A stretch of DNA of 64,000 nt, taken from Cryphonectria parasitica EP155. Taxonomy: Eukaryota; Ascomycota; Sordariomycetes; Diaporthales; Cryphonectriaceae. The translations under genes and the position numbers were made by a program. The stretch spans positions 434,001-498,000 of the forward strand of contig NW_024468916.1 in assembly GCF_011745365.1 (NCBI RefSeq), written 5' to 3'. Shown one piece after another: positions 37,378 to 48,615 of the stretch. The notes beneath the pieces are model-generated. The model saw only the letters and a list, made by a program, of their open reading frames with translations. It searched no databases and was not told the origin of the DNA. Within the stretch, counting starts at the first letter, position 1; each line of letters starts with the position of its first letter.

Positions 37378-39413
37378 GCTTCTTGAGTAAGCTTCTTAGC
37401 TTGCTTTTGCTTATATCGTTATTATTTCTAATCTTCTTTCTGTTAATGCTAGTTGCAAATCTTATTATTGATATAAATTATGCAGAGTATTATCTTATAC
37501 TGCTACTATTCTATCTTTTTATTTATATATTGTATAAAGTAATCATTTGATAGCTCAATATATGCATTGTAATATTATCTATCGAGAACTTTTCTGAAGC
37601 GAAGCTTCTATTCTTCAATAGCTTGAAGGATTTATTCTAATTCTCTAATAGAAAATCATTTATATTGCATCTTGTTTGAGAAATGTATTCTGCAGCTATA
37701 ATAGATACAAGAGATTCATGCTAATTCATAGTATAGATTGTAAAGTAAGCTGATCCAAGAGTTCTTATCTTCTTGTGCTTTAATACTTTGCAAGAGAATG
37801 CAGATGAAGAGCTCTTCCAGCCCTATTCTGTAAACAAGATATTCAATTCATATTATTTTCTTATTCTATCCAATGCTGAAAGAAAATCTTTCTTTAAGCT
37901 TGTTAATTATATTATTCGCAGGAAGCTTTTGCGAGCTGCTAGATTATTTGCTCTAGCTTGATCCTTCTGTTGCCTGAGAAGCATTCTCTGTATTGCTTAG
38001 ATATTCATACTAGTAGCTAAGAGAGTATCATCCTTTATTCATATCCCTAATCATAGTGCTTAGTATAAGCAATGAAGAATGTTGAAGAGCATCGTTGCTA
38101 AGTTCTTCTTTCAATGCTTGAATGCTCTGTTCCGCAATATCAGAGCAGTTCGAGTTGCTACTCGTAGAGATGCTAAGCATGCATTCTCATTCTGCTATTG
38201 CTATTTATCTGCAGCGCTTAGGTTTCTAAGGAAATTATTCTGAATCTTTTTTACTCAAAAGATATATTAAGCAGTTATTATTATAGCAGAATGTTTAGCT
38301 GAGACTTCTATAATCAATAGAATCTAATACTTGCTTCAAGAGAATGTTTTTACTTAATTGATTAGATTTCTATTATTGAGCAATATTTATCTAGCATTCT
38401 TTCTGAATTGATTACTATTTATTCTTTCGGAATTGATAGCAGTTGCATACAATGTATTCTTGTTTATTATAGTTGTAGCAAGTAATGCTATTTCTCTTGC
38501 TATACTGCTTATTAGTAGTATTAAGTTTCATAGAATCAGCATGCATAGTGCTGCTCTGAGCTATATTGCTCTGTTATTCGCTATTCTTATATTAGAGTTT
38601 CTTGCTTATATTAGCTGAAAACTTCTAAGTCTGGCTTTCTTCCTTTTTAAACTTCTCTAACTATTATTTATATAGATAGTTGTTGATATAGATTGCTTAA
38701 TTAGAGAATATTGCAAAGTTTTCTAGCTAATTCTGTTTGAAGATTTTATTCTTAATATTATTCTTGAGTTCCTTATAATAATATTTTATAAGATTCTTAT
38801 CTTTCTACAGAAATCTTACTAAAAGCTGCTTGAATCTAATTGTATAAGCAGAAGCTAACTTAATCTGCTTGAGATTCATAAGCTGCTAAGCTATAGTGCA
38901 TTCTTTATTGGAATTACTAAAGATCTCTTTGAAAGCTTTCTCAAAGCTCTTAAAGAAATCGAATATATTCTTAGTATTCTGAATACATATATCGGAATCG
39001 CTCTAATGCTCCAAGTAGTTATATAGAGAAGATTTATATCAGATAAGAATATCTTTCTTAAGATGAATCTCTGCAAGAATAATCTTTTCAGATTCTATAA
39101 TAAACTGGATTGCATAGTATAAGAAATACGCTCTGCAGTAGATAAGAAATCCATATAGCATCTTCTGATTGCTGTTGTATATAGCAAGCTTATCTATCTT
39201 GTACGCCTTTCCAGTACTACTGATAACTGCAGAAGTGAACTGCACCTGCTAAGCTTATTAAGCCAGCTGAGCCTGCTGATTAGCAATGATGGCGCTCTGA
39301 GCCTGCTGTTATTTGTACAGATCCTGAATATGCTGAATAAGCTAATATACTTAGTTAATCAGTTCTTTCTGAATAGGGATGCGCAAGAACGAAAAGATTT
39401 CTGAAGAAGCTAT
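37314..39413 (-). pseudogene. gag: gag of A3 with CCHC zinc knuckle
   Basis: ATA start at 39413-39411 and TAA end at 37316-37314, 700 codons. The Gag core is best read here (39245-38770): AYKIDKLAIYNSNQ, FKSFEKAFKEIF, QLMNLKQ, SAYTIRFKQLLVRF. The zinc knuckle (CYNYNKQEYIVCNC for CX2CX4HX4C) is near 38480-38440. The ORF at 39076-38891 is in another frame and is not gag. Plus-strand ORFs 37773 and 38433 are shadows. Confidence 0.82.
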
Positions 39414-39472
39414 CGTATTCCGTATTGCTCAAGAGATAATACTGAACCATTCTTGAATAAGAATTGTTAAAA

Positions 39473-39925
39473 TGTAATGAGCACTGCAGCAATCCGAAGA
39501 TTCCTAAGTATATAAAGAGATTTATGCTAACAAGAGCGGTATCAAAGTATTAAGTTCTTGAATACGGAACTGTACAAGTTCTGATGAGCAATGTAAGTAT
39601 TCACTGCTTTTGGGGCTACTTAGTATATGAAACTGAATACTTAGATTGATAACTGAAGAGCTATGTACTAAATCTATCTAATGGTAATGAACGTGTTCTT
39701 ATATATTCAGCTCTTCAGTATGAATATGTTGAATAGCAATATATTTAAGTTATTCTGCTAGCTCTGGATAGCATATATCTCGAGCTATCCTTCCTGATTG
39801 GCCGTGCTCATAACCCTAACCCTGGGTTATGTAATCAATGCTTTGTTAGAACGTTGAGTTCTTAACACCTGGTTCCTGTTACTCGTGATCTGTTCTGTGA
39901 CCTGCATGTTGAATGAGTCATAACA
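39473..39925 (-). repeat. 5' LTR of A3
   Basis: 453 bp. Contains TAACCCTAACCCTGGGTTA at 39811-39829 and, on minus, the TATA-like AATATATAAGAAC near 39700. It ends CATAACA. The equivalent of the 16-base palindrome (CATTCTTGAATAAGAAT) is at 39449-39465. Confidence 0.93.
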
Positions 39926-41048
39926 CAGTACTTGAGACTTATACTCTTTGCTAAAAGAATTACAATCTGCTAATTATATGAATACAGCTCCTTCTATTTG
40001 ATTTTCGGTTGGAAGCTGCTTGTTTCAATTGAAACTGAAATCTTAATGTGAAGAGTTCTTATATGAACTGAAAACTAATTCTCTCAGAAAGCATTTGAAA
40101 TACAATTAAGAATAATTGTAGCTAAAGAAGATAATATGTAGAAAGCAATTGAAGCTATCCAGGCATATTATTAAAAGATTGCAGCTAAAAATCAAATGCA
40201 GAATCTGATATGAAAATCTCAACTAAATATTGAAAATCTTATGCTTATCTATAATCACATTCGGAAAATAAGCTACTTATACAATGCTAAAATCTCTTAT
40301 AAGTAGAAGAATTCATACTTAATTGCTTAGATTCTAAACAAACATACTTATAAGCTCAAAACTATAGATAGAGTTTTGCTAAAAAGCATATATTTAGCTA
40401 CTAATCTCAAAAAGTTTATATAAAATATAAATAGCATTTAGAAATCCAAGATGCTTATACTCTAAGAAGAAAATATCAAGCTTCAATCTAGCTAATTATT
40501 AGCAGAAAAGCTGGATTCAATAAGAGCTTTCTAGCAAGAAGAATCAGATAACAATATTCTTAAAGTTCAGAAAGCAGATTCAAGCAATAATGCTATATTC
40601 TGAGTTCCAGATATTATTAAGCATAACTCTATGCTTAGCTAAACCAGTTCTGATTCAGAAACTGTTAATCTAGTAACTGAAGCGGATGATGATGCTGAGA
40701 ATGGAAATAAAGTTAGTAATAGTAAATATTTCATATAAGCAGCAGAGAAAGAGAGGCAAGAATAGGAGAAAGCAGATAAAAGTGGGATATTTATACTAAT
40801 TCCAACTAAATCAGCATTTCTAGCTTATAGGAAAGATTGATTTCTTTCTATTTATATTTCCTTTTTGTTTGTAAAATACGTTTTCTTTTCATCTTTCCTA
40901 TTCTATTTCGTATGTTTTGCTGAAAAAGGAGAAACAAAGTATTGTTTGCTACTACTTGCTACAAAACACTATAAACTCACTTAAAAATTTCAAAGCACTT
41001 AGCATAGAGTATGTTAACCAGCTTTAAAGCTATTTTCATTATTCAAAA

Positions 41049-41108
41049 ATTGCAGTATATTAGAATGCAATGCATGAAAAATACAGAGCGCTGAAGAAAT
41101 ACTGCAAT
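41049..41108. promoter_or_regulatory. Perfect inverted repeat between pol and opposite-strand ORF of B2
   Basis: ATTGCAGTAT (41049-41058) and ATACTGCAAT (41099-41108), with a 40-base loop. It sits in the 287-base gap between two convergent stops. The same structure is in B1 (945-1004) and B3 (about 49425-49475), and partly in C (about 53182-53255). A shared 3'-end/transcription-stop element would fit. Confidence 0.5.
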
Positions 41109-41127
41109 CTATAAAAACTCCTTACTT

Positions 41128-41420
41128 TTATATATCATTCTTATTATTAGAATATTCATAAATATCATCCGATAGCTTTCTTCTTATCTTATCCAGATTT
41201 ATATTATTCATATTATCCGCTAAAGAATTATTATTAAAAACAGAGGAAGAATCTTGAAACTGAACGAATTTAGCTTGTTTCTTAATACGAGATCCTATTA
41301 CAGCCTTGCTCTTGCTTTTATTCTTGCTGCGAGATACAGATTATAAAGCTGCCTGCTCAGACTCAGATACTTTCTTCTTAGAAGCAGAAGAAGCAGTATT
41401 CTTCTTGCTAATCTATGCAA
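41128..41420 (-). pseudogene. Opposite-strand Ser/Lys-rich ORF of B2 (convergent with pol)
   Basis: On minus the frame ends with TAA 41130-41128. It contains runs of Ser-Lys (SKKNTASSASKKK, SRSKNKSKSK) followed by an Asn/Asp-rich end (NNINLDKIRRKLSDDI). The frame stays open further upstream to about 41610 with a few RIP-type stops, so the protein may be longer; the start was not identified. The same reading exists in B1 (plus 702-925) and B3 (minus from 49494). The position mirrors the aORF of family A: opposite strand, directly after pol. Function unknown. Confidence 0.5.
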
Positions 41421-41579
41421 ATAAAGTTAGCAGTAATCTCCTTAAGCATTGCAATCATAGTTAGTTATAAGACTTATAGTATTCTATAAGTATTATTTCC
41501 TTAGCATAAGAGAAATCTATTTAATCTAGTTATATACAATACTTTTATTCTGCATAAGCTTATATTAAGCTTTGATAAT

Positions 41580-44500
41580 ATGCTCAATATTAGCATTAGA
41601 GTTGATTTAAGAATCTATCTCAATTATATATTAAGAGCTGAGTTAGTAAAATAAGTATTAATGCTATAAGAAGAATAATAATTAGTATATATTCAAATCT
41701 AATTAAGAATATTAGAATAAGAATCTTACTTATATACTGCACTCTTTAATACAAAAAAAGTCTTTGATATAATTATATTCAGACTCTATATAATAAATGC
41801 AGTTGCTGCACTTCTTATTGAAGAAGCTCTCTATTAAGATGCATTCTAGGAAAAGCTAGTTAATATTAATCTGCTGCTTCTAAACAGGCATGCAAGTAGT
41901 AGCGTATTGATGGGAGCAGCAATTGCAAGGAACTAGATTATGCTAATCATAGAACTGAATGAGAAGGGAATTTACTTGCTCAGATTGGAAGAAGATGCGG
42001 GTAAGATACTTGCTGAAGAGCTTTCAACTAGCTTTATATATTACAATAGAATTCAGTTTGATAGAATTCTTATTATTCAGCTTTGCAAAATAAGCAGCAA
42101 AGCTAGAGCTTAGCAGTAAGTTATTTCAAAATATAATATTGCCTTGGATATTCCAAAAAGCATATATCAAGCTAAGATCTCTTTTAATGATATTGAAGTC
42201 TATAATATTAAGAAAGTTAATATAGATATCCTTGAGCTAGTAATAGTTGCTGCTTTAAGAAGGAGAAACTAAAGAAGAAAATTAGATTCAAATCTTATTA
42301 ATCTCTTGAAAAGTAGTATTTATATATAAAGAGAAAATAGCATTAGTAACGATTCGAGATATCTTGAGCGTATTGCAGAGCTGAGCAAGGAAAGATTAAT
42401 AGAAGGAGAAGTTGTTGTATGAAGAACGAATTGAAAGGCAAGATGAACTGAGGAAGAGGTTATTGAATAGATTGCTGAAGATTGATGAGATAGCAATGAA
42501 TAACAAATATACTCAACTGAGTTACTATGCCTTTTATTCAGTTTGTTGCTGAATAGCTTCTATCTAGCTAAGAGTAAAGCTGTTTGCTTTGTAACAAACG
42601 GAAAGCAGTGAATTACTTGAATAGTTGCTAAACAAGATAAATTGGCTATTTCATTCACACTTGCAGCCAGCTATTCTTCTTCCTCCTTCAATCTCTTTAT
42701 AATCACCTTTCTCAAGCATATATACACCCTTTTTTTTTTCTTTCTTATCAATGCTGCCCCAGATCTGTATACTAACATCAGAGCAAATTATTAACTGCTC
42801 TGCTTGCATAATATCACCTTTCTCAACAGATCCTCTAGCTAAAGCTGCATTCTTCTTTACCTTTCTTCCTCAGTTAATATCCTCTCAGTCCCTTAACTTT
42901 ATATCTTCGCAAACCTCTCTTGCAACTGCTTATCTTTTAACAAAGCTGTTCTTTCCTTTTCCTTTTCCTTTCAACTCAGCAGCAATAGCTGAATTCAAGT
43001 ATTCTCTGTTCCCATCTATCCAGCATAGCTGAGAAGACTGAATAATCAAAGCTTATTGCTTTCAGACTATCTTTCCCAGAGCGCTATATCCAACTGAAGT
43101 AATCAAGAGTTATCCGCTCTACTTCAGTCTAAGGAATGAAGAAAATCATTTAGCAGCAGAACTCGTTGAGAAGTACTTCTCAGAATTACTCTCTTGCAAG
43201 TTATACTTGCTTATAATCTTCAGCGCTAATTCTTCCAAATATTTTCTCGATATTTATGATCTGATTGAATTCTTAGATATAGAAGTTTCTTAAGATATTG
43301 GTTTGCAGCATACTATAGCTGCTTTTCGTTATTATACTCAGTACAATTAACAAAATGTATTCTTGATGAAATGCTTTTGTATTTCATTAATAGCTTATTT
43401 ATTTAGCTTTTCTAATATTCTCAATAAGCAGGATCTGCTCAAATATAAGGCTAGATAGAAGCGCTTATGGATTCTCCTCTTAGTTAATATAGCAATTTCA
43501 GCTTATGCTCTGTTTTAGCTCGATATAAAGACTGAAAAAGAATTTTACATTGCTATGCACAAATCCAGCAATACTCTACTAGCTTATGCAAGCAAGCACT
43601 ATTTGAATAGTTAGCTCAGAAGTACTGAAGCTAATCGGGATTGGGATTTCAAAAATATTTTAACTATGCTGCTAAATAACAATTCGAATGCAGCTCTGCT
43701 CTATACAATCAAACTGTTTCGCCTTCGAATCCTGGAATCTACTGATTTCTACTAATTATCTAATAGCTATTCAGACTGGAAGCAAGCTTTCTATTTTAAT
43801 TATAGAAAGACTGTATAAAATATGAAAGAATGAAGTGCAGAGATAGCTATAATAAGCTTGCACTACTAAGCTTTCTTCTATAAGCTGGAATACAGCAATT
43901 ATATATAATATCCTGATTAGCTATTAAGAAGGAATGCTTTACTTTAAGAATACAAAGCTGTACAAGTAAAAGCTAGTAGAATACTGAATATAATCTATAA
44001 GCTGAATATTATCTTCTTTATAGAAGAAGTTGCAGATTTGCTTAAACTATCTATTGAAAGCAATCTCAACAGAATAAGAAGAAACATATTAGCTTTTGCT
44101 CTGGAGAATTTCAGAGCAAGTAGAGCATCTAGCTTAGTTTCATTAAGACAACAATCCCGAGAGAGTATAGCTTCAGCTAGCTCGATCTTGCATTCATCAA
44201 GAGAACATAATATCAGCTCAGAGTTAAGTTGATTCCCATTCAGAACTCCTATCAATCTTTACTCCTCTTTACTTTGAGAAATGCTTATTAGTTCAGAACT
44301 AACAATCAATCTATCAATGCAGCAAATAGCTAAGCCTGAATGTGCTACTGAAGCCTTATTGCATCAGAAACTGAGAAGCAGCAATATCATACCTCCTAGT
44401 TTTCCTGATAAACCTCAGAAGCTTCATATGCTTCTATGGAATAAGCTTCATAGCCTTAATCCTATCAAGCTCTTAGTAAGTTCTCTGAACTGAACAGAGT

Positions 44501-44700
44501 TTGATTATGCTATCAAAATAGATATATATAAAGCGAACTGCAAAAGAATCCGTTGAATAAGAATACAGAATCAGGAGAGAACTGCTGCTGCTGCTGCTGC
44601 TCGAATAGAGTTTGAAAGCAAATGGAAATAAAGAAGAGATTAGCATTAGAATCTATTCAGATCATGCTCGTATTACAAATAAACTAAAAATAAATACTAA
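41580..44700 (+). pseudogene. ORF3 of B2: long accessory protein downstream of pol
   Basis: From ATG 41580 to TAA 44698-44700. Frame 0 runs to about 42730, and the frame one base later continues from 42751. The switch falls on a T10 run (42730-42739) that is T6 in B3, where the two halves are in one frame. Corrected length is 1,039 codons. In-frame stops are TAA/TAG/TGA replacing Gln or Trp. Visible parts are a Gln/Glu/Leu coiled coil (LVKQVLMLQEEQQL near 41660), a second charged coil (YLERIAELSKERLIEGE near 42355), a hydrophobic Phe/Pro-rich stretch (42850-42990), and a helical C-terminal half ending in an Ala run encoded by GCT repeats (44583-44610). It sits where an env-like gene sits in some gypsy elements, but nothing ties it to Env. 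Not recognised. Confidence 0.6.
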
Positions 44701-44889
44701 TATTCCTGCATTGATTTAAATAATAGCTTAAGCAATAGAAAGAGATATAAGGATTGAATTGAAGAGATGATTTGGTTTGCAGTATTTCCTTTAGCAGTTT
44801 GTAATAAATTCTTTATTTCTTTACTTCATCTCCCTCTGATCAGATCTAGCATATTATTGAACTTGTTGCAACTTTGGAAGAAAGTTGCT

Positions 44890-44899
44890 AGGGGAGAAC
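44890..44899 (+). other. Polypurine tract of B2
   Basis: AGGGGAGAAC directly before the 3' LTR. C has GGGGGAGAAC in the same place (53897-53906). Confidence 0.7.
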
Positions 44900-45218
44900 T
44901 GTTGTAGTGGCCAGAGTAGTAGTCCGTAGAATGTGGAGTACAATGGGTTAAGGGTTCTCATATATATAAAGAATACTACTTACTTTTCAAATTCTTTAGC
45001 TATAGGCAACAATGAAGCATCCTTTCTCTTTCTTTCAATTTTGAATCCTTTGGACAGGTCTAAGACAGGTTTTTCACTCTGTTCTTGCGCCTGTGTAGCC
45101 TTAGTTTGCTGTCCTCATCTGCCCAAGCATGCTTGGATTGCACGAGCCCTTGCCCATTGCTTCGGCAGCTGTTTATCCCTTTTTCTTTCGAGGGCGACGG
45201 CGCTCTAGTTCTGGTTCA
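44900..45218 (+). repeat. 3' LTR of B2
   Basis: 319 bp, TGTTGTAGTGG ... CTGGTTCA, less mutated than its 5' partner. ORFs 44933 and 45085 are readings inside the LTR. Confidence 0.95.
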
Positions 45219-45222
45219 CTAT

Positions 45223-48200
45223 TATAAACAAATTAATAGTAGAACTGATAAGAAGAAAGTTAAAGAAGAATTGCTTTATAATGAATAAGAAAGAAGTAAT
45301 TTAAGAGTTTTGCTTATATAGAATGTATAGTAGCTAGCGCTATTTATGCTAGCTATATTATATAGAAAAGAAAAGAAAAGATATCTTAAGCTTAGTTAAT
45401 ACTTTTTACAAGCTTAAAGATAAGAAGATTAAGCTAATTAATAATTCCTAGCTTAATAATTTAATATTAAAAAAAATAATCAGATAAAAGCTTGCTAAGA
45501 TTAAGAAAATAAAATAAGCTTAGCAATTTATAAAGCTTATTAAGTATAATAAGTAGATTAAATCCAAGTTTAGTAATCTGAATTCTGATTAGCATCTGAG
45601 ATCTAATTAGTAAGCTGCTATACAAGAGAAAAACTATAAAGAGTTTTCTAAAGCTGAGAAGGAAATATTCAAATATATATTAAGAAATAGAATTAAAGCT
45701 CTTATATAGAATTTTATTAAGATTAAAAAGATTATTAAAGAAGTAGCTTTTTTATAAGAAATCAGAATTATATCTTATAAAGTTTTTCAAGCAAAGCATA
45801 TTTCAATCTTTAATACTTTCAAGCTAAAGCTAATAAAGCTTCTAAAATAATATATTAAGCAGAAGATTATTAAGAAAAACTATATATTATATAGAAATAA
45901 TTAATTTCTTATTATCAAAAAGAATAATAGCTTATATCTAATTAATAATACTCAAAAGTATAATAAGTATAGCTTTAAGAATGCTTTTATACTGCTTGCT
46001 TCAGATAAATTCTTAGAGAAGTTTGCTATATGCAAAATTCTTTTATTGCTTAACTTTTTTTCTGAATATAACTAAGTATAATTGCATTCTAATAGCAGAG
46101 ATATAATAATCTTCTTAATGCTTTTAAGCTTATTTAGAATATATACTTTATTCTAGAATACTACTAACTCTATTGCTTAGTTTATAAGAATAATAATTAG
46201 ATTTTTATATAATCTTATTTCTTATATATACTAGCTTTTTCTTAATAATATTTCTATTTATAGTTCTATAATAATCTATGAGAATAAAGAGATTCTAAGC
46301 TTTTCTGAAATGTATAGATATATTGCTAAGTATATTGGAAATCTTAATAAAATTCTTATAAATATAAAGCTAGCTAGAGCTATAATCTCAGCATTTAAGT
46401 TAGAATAATGCTAAGTAAAAGTTAATATAGTTAATTATATTATTAGTTTTAGCAAATAATAATCTTAGAATAAAAAGATAGAAAAGCTTTTAGCTTGAAT
46501 AGAATATAAGAATATTAAGAATATCTGCTCTTTTATTAGATTAATTATTTATTATGTAGCTTGGATGTGGAATTTTGCAATTATTGCTTAACTATTTTAT
46601 AATCTTCTTAAGAAAAGTATTATATAGAAATAGAAGAAGAAATAAAAAGAAGTTATTATTATACTTATTTAAATACTTATATCTTATTCAGTTATTATTT
46701 CAATTAATTATAATACTAATACTAAAAAGATTATTCTTATAATAAATGCAAGCTTATTAAGCTGAAGTACTATATTAATACAGATAATAGAGAATAAACA
46801 AAAGCTAATATATTTTATTAGCAGAATCTGAATAATTGCAGCATAGAAATATAATATTACTAAGAGAGAGTATTATACTATTCTCTATGCTTTATAATCT
46901 CTTTAGTAGTATCTTTATAATTGCTATTTTATTCTGAAAATCAATACTTGCATTCTAGTAAATCAATTCAATAAAGAAATAAATAATATACTCAATATTC
47001 TTCTAAATAGATAAATAGTAATAATTAAAATATTTAATTTTACTATTAAATATATTTCTAAGTTAAAGAATTCTATAGCTAATACTCTTTCTTAATTTTT
47101 ATATTTAATACTATTTAAGAAAAATAAAAATAGCAATATTAAGAATTGATATAATATTCAGCTTAATAATATAAACTTAGATAAAGCTAATCTAGTATTA
47201 TTATTAAATCTAACTTTTTAGTAAATAAAATAATTAAAATAATATATAGAGTTCTTATACTATAGAATTATTTTACTAAAACTCTTTAAAAAGAATTGTA
47301 AGAATTTCATAATAAAGATATTAAAGTATTAAATACTTAATCAAGCTTTGTAGCGCTATACTAATACAAAACTCTTATACTAATAAATAATAAATAATTC
47401 TAATCTTCATTACTGAATTATTAGAAAATATTATATTAAGTTTAAATATCAAGATTGAGATTTTATAATAGCTTATATCAAGCAACTCTATTACTAAAGA
47501 GATTTCTAAATAGATATAGCTAATACTATTTCAGATTGCAAGAAGTATACAAAATTCAATCCAAAGATATAAAAAAAAGAAATAATTCCAATTCTTTCAA
47601 ATCAACTCTTTATAAGAATTAGCATTAATATTCAATATATAGCTAAGAATAGTAATTATAGATATCTTATAGAAGCTTGCTATAATCTAACTAGCTATAT
47701 ACTTGCAAAACTTCTTAAGAAAGCTATAGCTGCAGAAATAAGAAAATTTATTTTGAAAGAAATCATTCTTATATTCAAATGCTTTCTCAAAATTACTATT
47801 AACGGAAAATCAGAAAACAAAGCTGAAATAGCTAAGATTATCAGAGCTCTTGGAATTCTGCTTATTCAAATCTTTAATTATAATCTCTATGCTTAAAAAC
47901 AAGTAGAAGCTAATTATCTTTTCTTAGCAAGTATTCTTGCTAAGCTAGCTAATACTTAATCTTAAAAATAGAAATAATACTTAAGATTTATACTCTTTGT
48001 TAAAAGAATTATAATTTGCTAATTATATAAATATAGCTTTTTCTATTTGATTTTTGATTAAAAGCTGCTTATTTCAATTGAAATTAAAATCCTAATATAG
48101 AAAGTTTTTATATAAACTGAAAACTAATCTTCTTAGAAAGCATTTAAAATATAGTTAAGAATGATTGCAGCTAAGAAAGATAATATATAGAAAGCAATTA

Positions 48201-48300
48201 AAGCTATTCAAGTATATTATTAAAAGATTATAGCTAAAAATTAAATACAGAATCTAATATAAAAATCTCAATTGAATATTAGAAATCTTATGCTTATTTA
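45223..48300 (+). pseudogene. pol: pol of B3 (RT, RNase H, integrase part)
   Basis: Picks up where 25496 stopped and aligns with 29765-32520 plus 39931-40230 of B2. A3 is absent, so this is a second empty site. RT is around 45960-46270, RNase H around 46700-47080, integrase core around 47640-47900. It is so mutated that no ORF over 60 codons remains. Confidence 0.8.
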
Positions 48301-48610
48301 TGTCAGGGCTTGTATGCGCACAAAGGAAATAGGTGGCCCTTGCGACCCCTGGTGGCGGTCCAGGGCTGCTGCGAGGGCTTCGCTCCGAAGCAGCGCTCTC
48401 GTACGATGCTGCGTAGCTATCAGGCCATTGTCATCCCATCTAGTCCAGGCCAATTGTGTACATAAGGGAAAGGGGAACAACAGGTCCAGCAGCGAAAAAG
48501 AAGAGGAGGGAGATAGGTTCAGTAGTCCCTTTGAATAGAAGCGTCAACAGAGCAGCTTGAGAGCAGCTTACATCCCTTCACCTCACTTGTGTGCCCTTTT
48601 TACCCTGACA
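48301..48610. mobile_element. GC-rich 310-bp solo LTR (unrelated family) in B3 pol
   Basis: Ends TGTCAGGG and CCCTGACA are inverted to each other, and ATTTA is duplicated on both sides (48296-48300, 48611-48615). B2 shows the empty site (around 40235-40250). TG...CA ends and a 5-bp duplication fit a solo LTR. It contains short hairpins such as GCTTCGCTCCGAAGC (48377-48391). Essentially free of RIP, unlike everything around it. No coding capacity; ORFs read in it are spurious. A short inverted-repeat DNA element is the alternative. Confidence 0.75.
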
Positions 48611-48615
48611 ATTTA

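Larger units (their letters stand above)
32521..39925 (-). mobile_element. Gypsy family A, copy A3 (complete, nested in B2 pol)
   Basis: 7,405 bp with 453-bp LTRs (32521-32973 and 39473-39925) and the 5-bp duplication CAGTA (32516-32520 and 39926-39930). The uninterrupted site is visible in B1 (minus, around 2123) and in B3 (around 47970). It is the best preserved A gag. Confidence 0.96.
29639..40840 (+). pseudogene. pol: pol of B2: RT, RNase H, integrase, split by A3
   Basis: 29639-32520 plus 39931-40840 give 1,264 codons in one frame ending TGA 40838-40840. The start region has the LxxxIxPxL layout usual before RT. RT is at about 30240-30900: FFSGYNQVQL at 30590, and FLNNISIYS at about 30780 for the YLDD-type motif. 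RNase H is at about 31270-31650 (IINAS for IVDAS; ATKRE). The integrase zinc-finger region lies near 31930-32100. The integrase core has IDIQY near 32170, ITVDRELENK near 32335 and VKADY near 32445, with the catalytic Glu changed to Lys. After A3 a GPY/F-like module (YKWKNSYLIAQIL) is near 40300. No chromodomain was seen. Dead by RIP. Confidence 0.88.
25497..45218 (+). mobile_element. Gypsy family B, copy B2 (complete, carries A3)
   Basis: Both LTRs (25497-25815 and 44900-45218, 319 bp each) are present with the 4-bp duplication CTAT (25493-25496 and 45219-45222). Without A3 and one copy of its target duplication the element is 12,312 bp, large for Ty3/gypsy. Order is LTR, leader, gag-protease, frameshift, RT-RNase H-integrase, convergent opposite-strand ORF, ORF3, polypurine tract, LTR. 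It is the best template for reading the family because it is the least mutated full-length copy. Confidence 0.95.

Noticed and set aside
38891..39076. Minus-strand ORF overlapping A3 gag
   Set aside because: It is out of frame with the gag core, which can be followed through the same bases in the other frame.
41700..42550. Minus-strand, Cys-containing open reading (FFNKKCSNC, LVPCNCCSH) opposite ORF3
   Set aside because: It is open over about 270 codons, but most of it is Ser/Phe/Ile-rich in the way expected from the complement of a charged coiled coil. Its Cys codons are complements of ORF3 Ala codons, and ORF3 has the better composition and frame conservation. It cannot be fully excluded as the N-terminal part of the opposite-strand gene.
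48272..48538. 88-codon ORF with normal codon composition
   Set aside because: It starts in B3 pol and runs into the 310-bp solo LTR; a chance reading across an insertion junction.
48301..48610. Classification as a MITE
   Set aside because: The inverted ends are only 8 bases, begin TG and end CA, and the duplication is 5 bp, which fits a solo LTR better; kept as the alternative.
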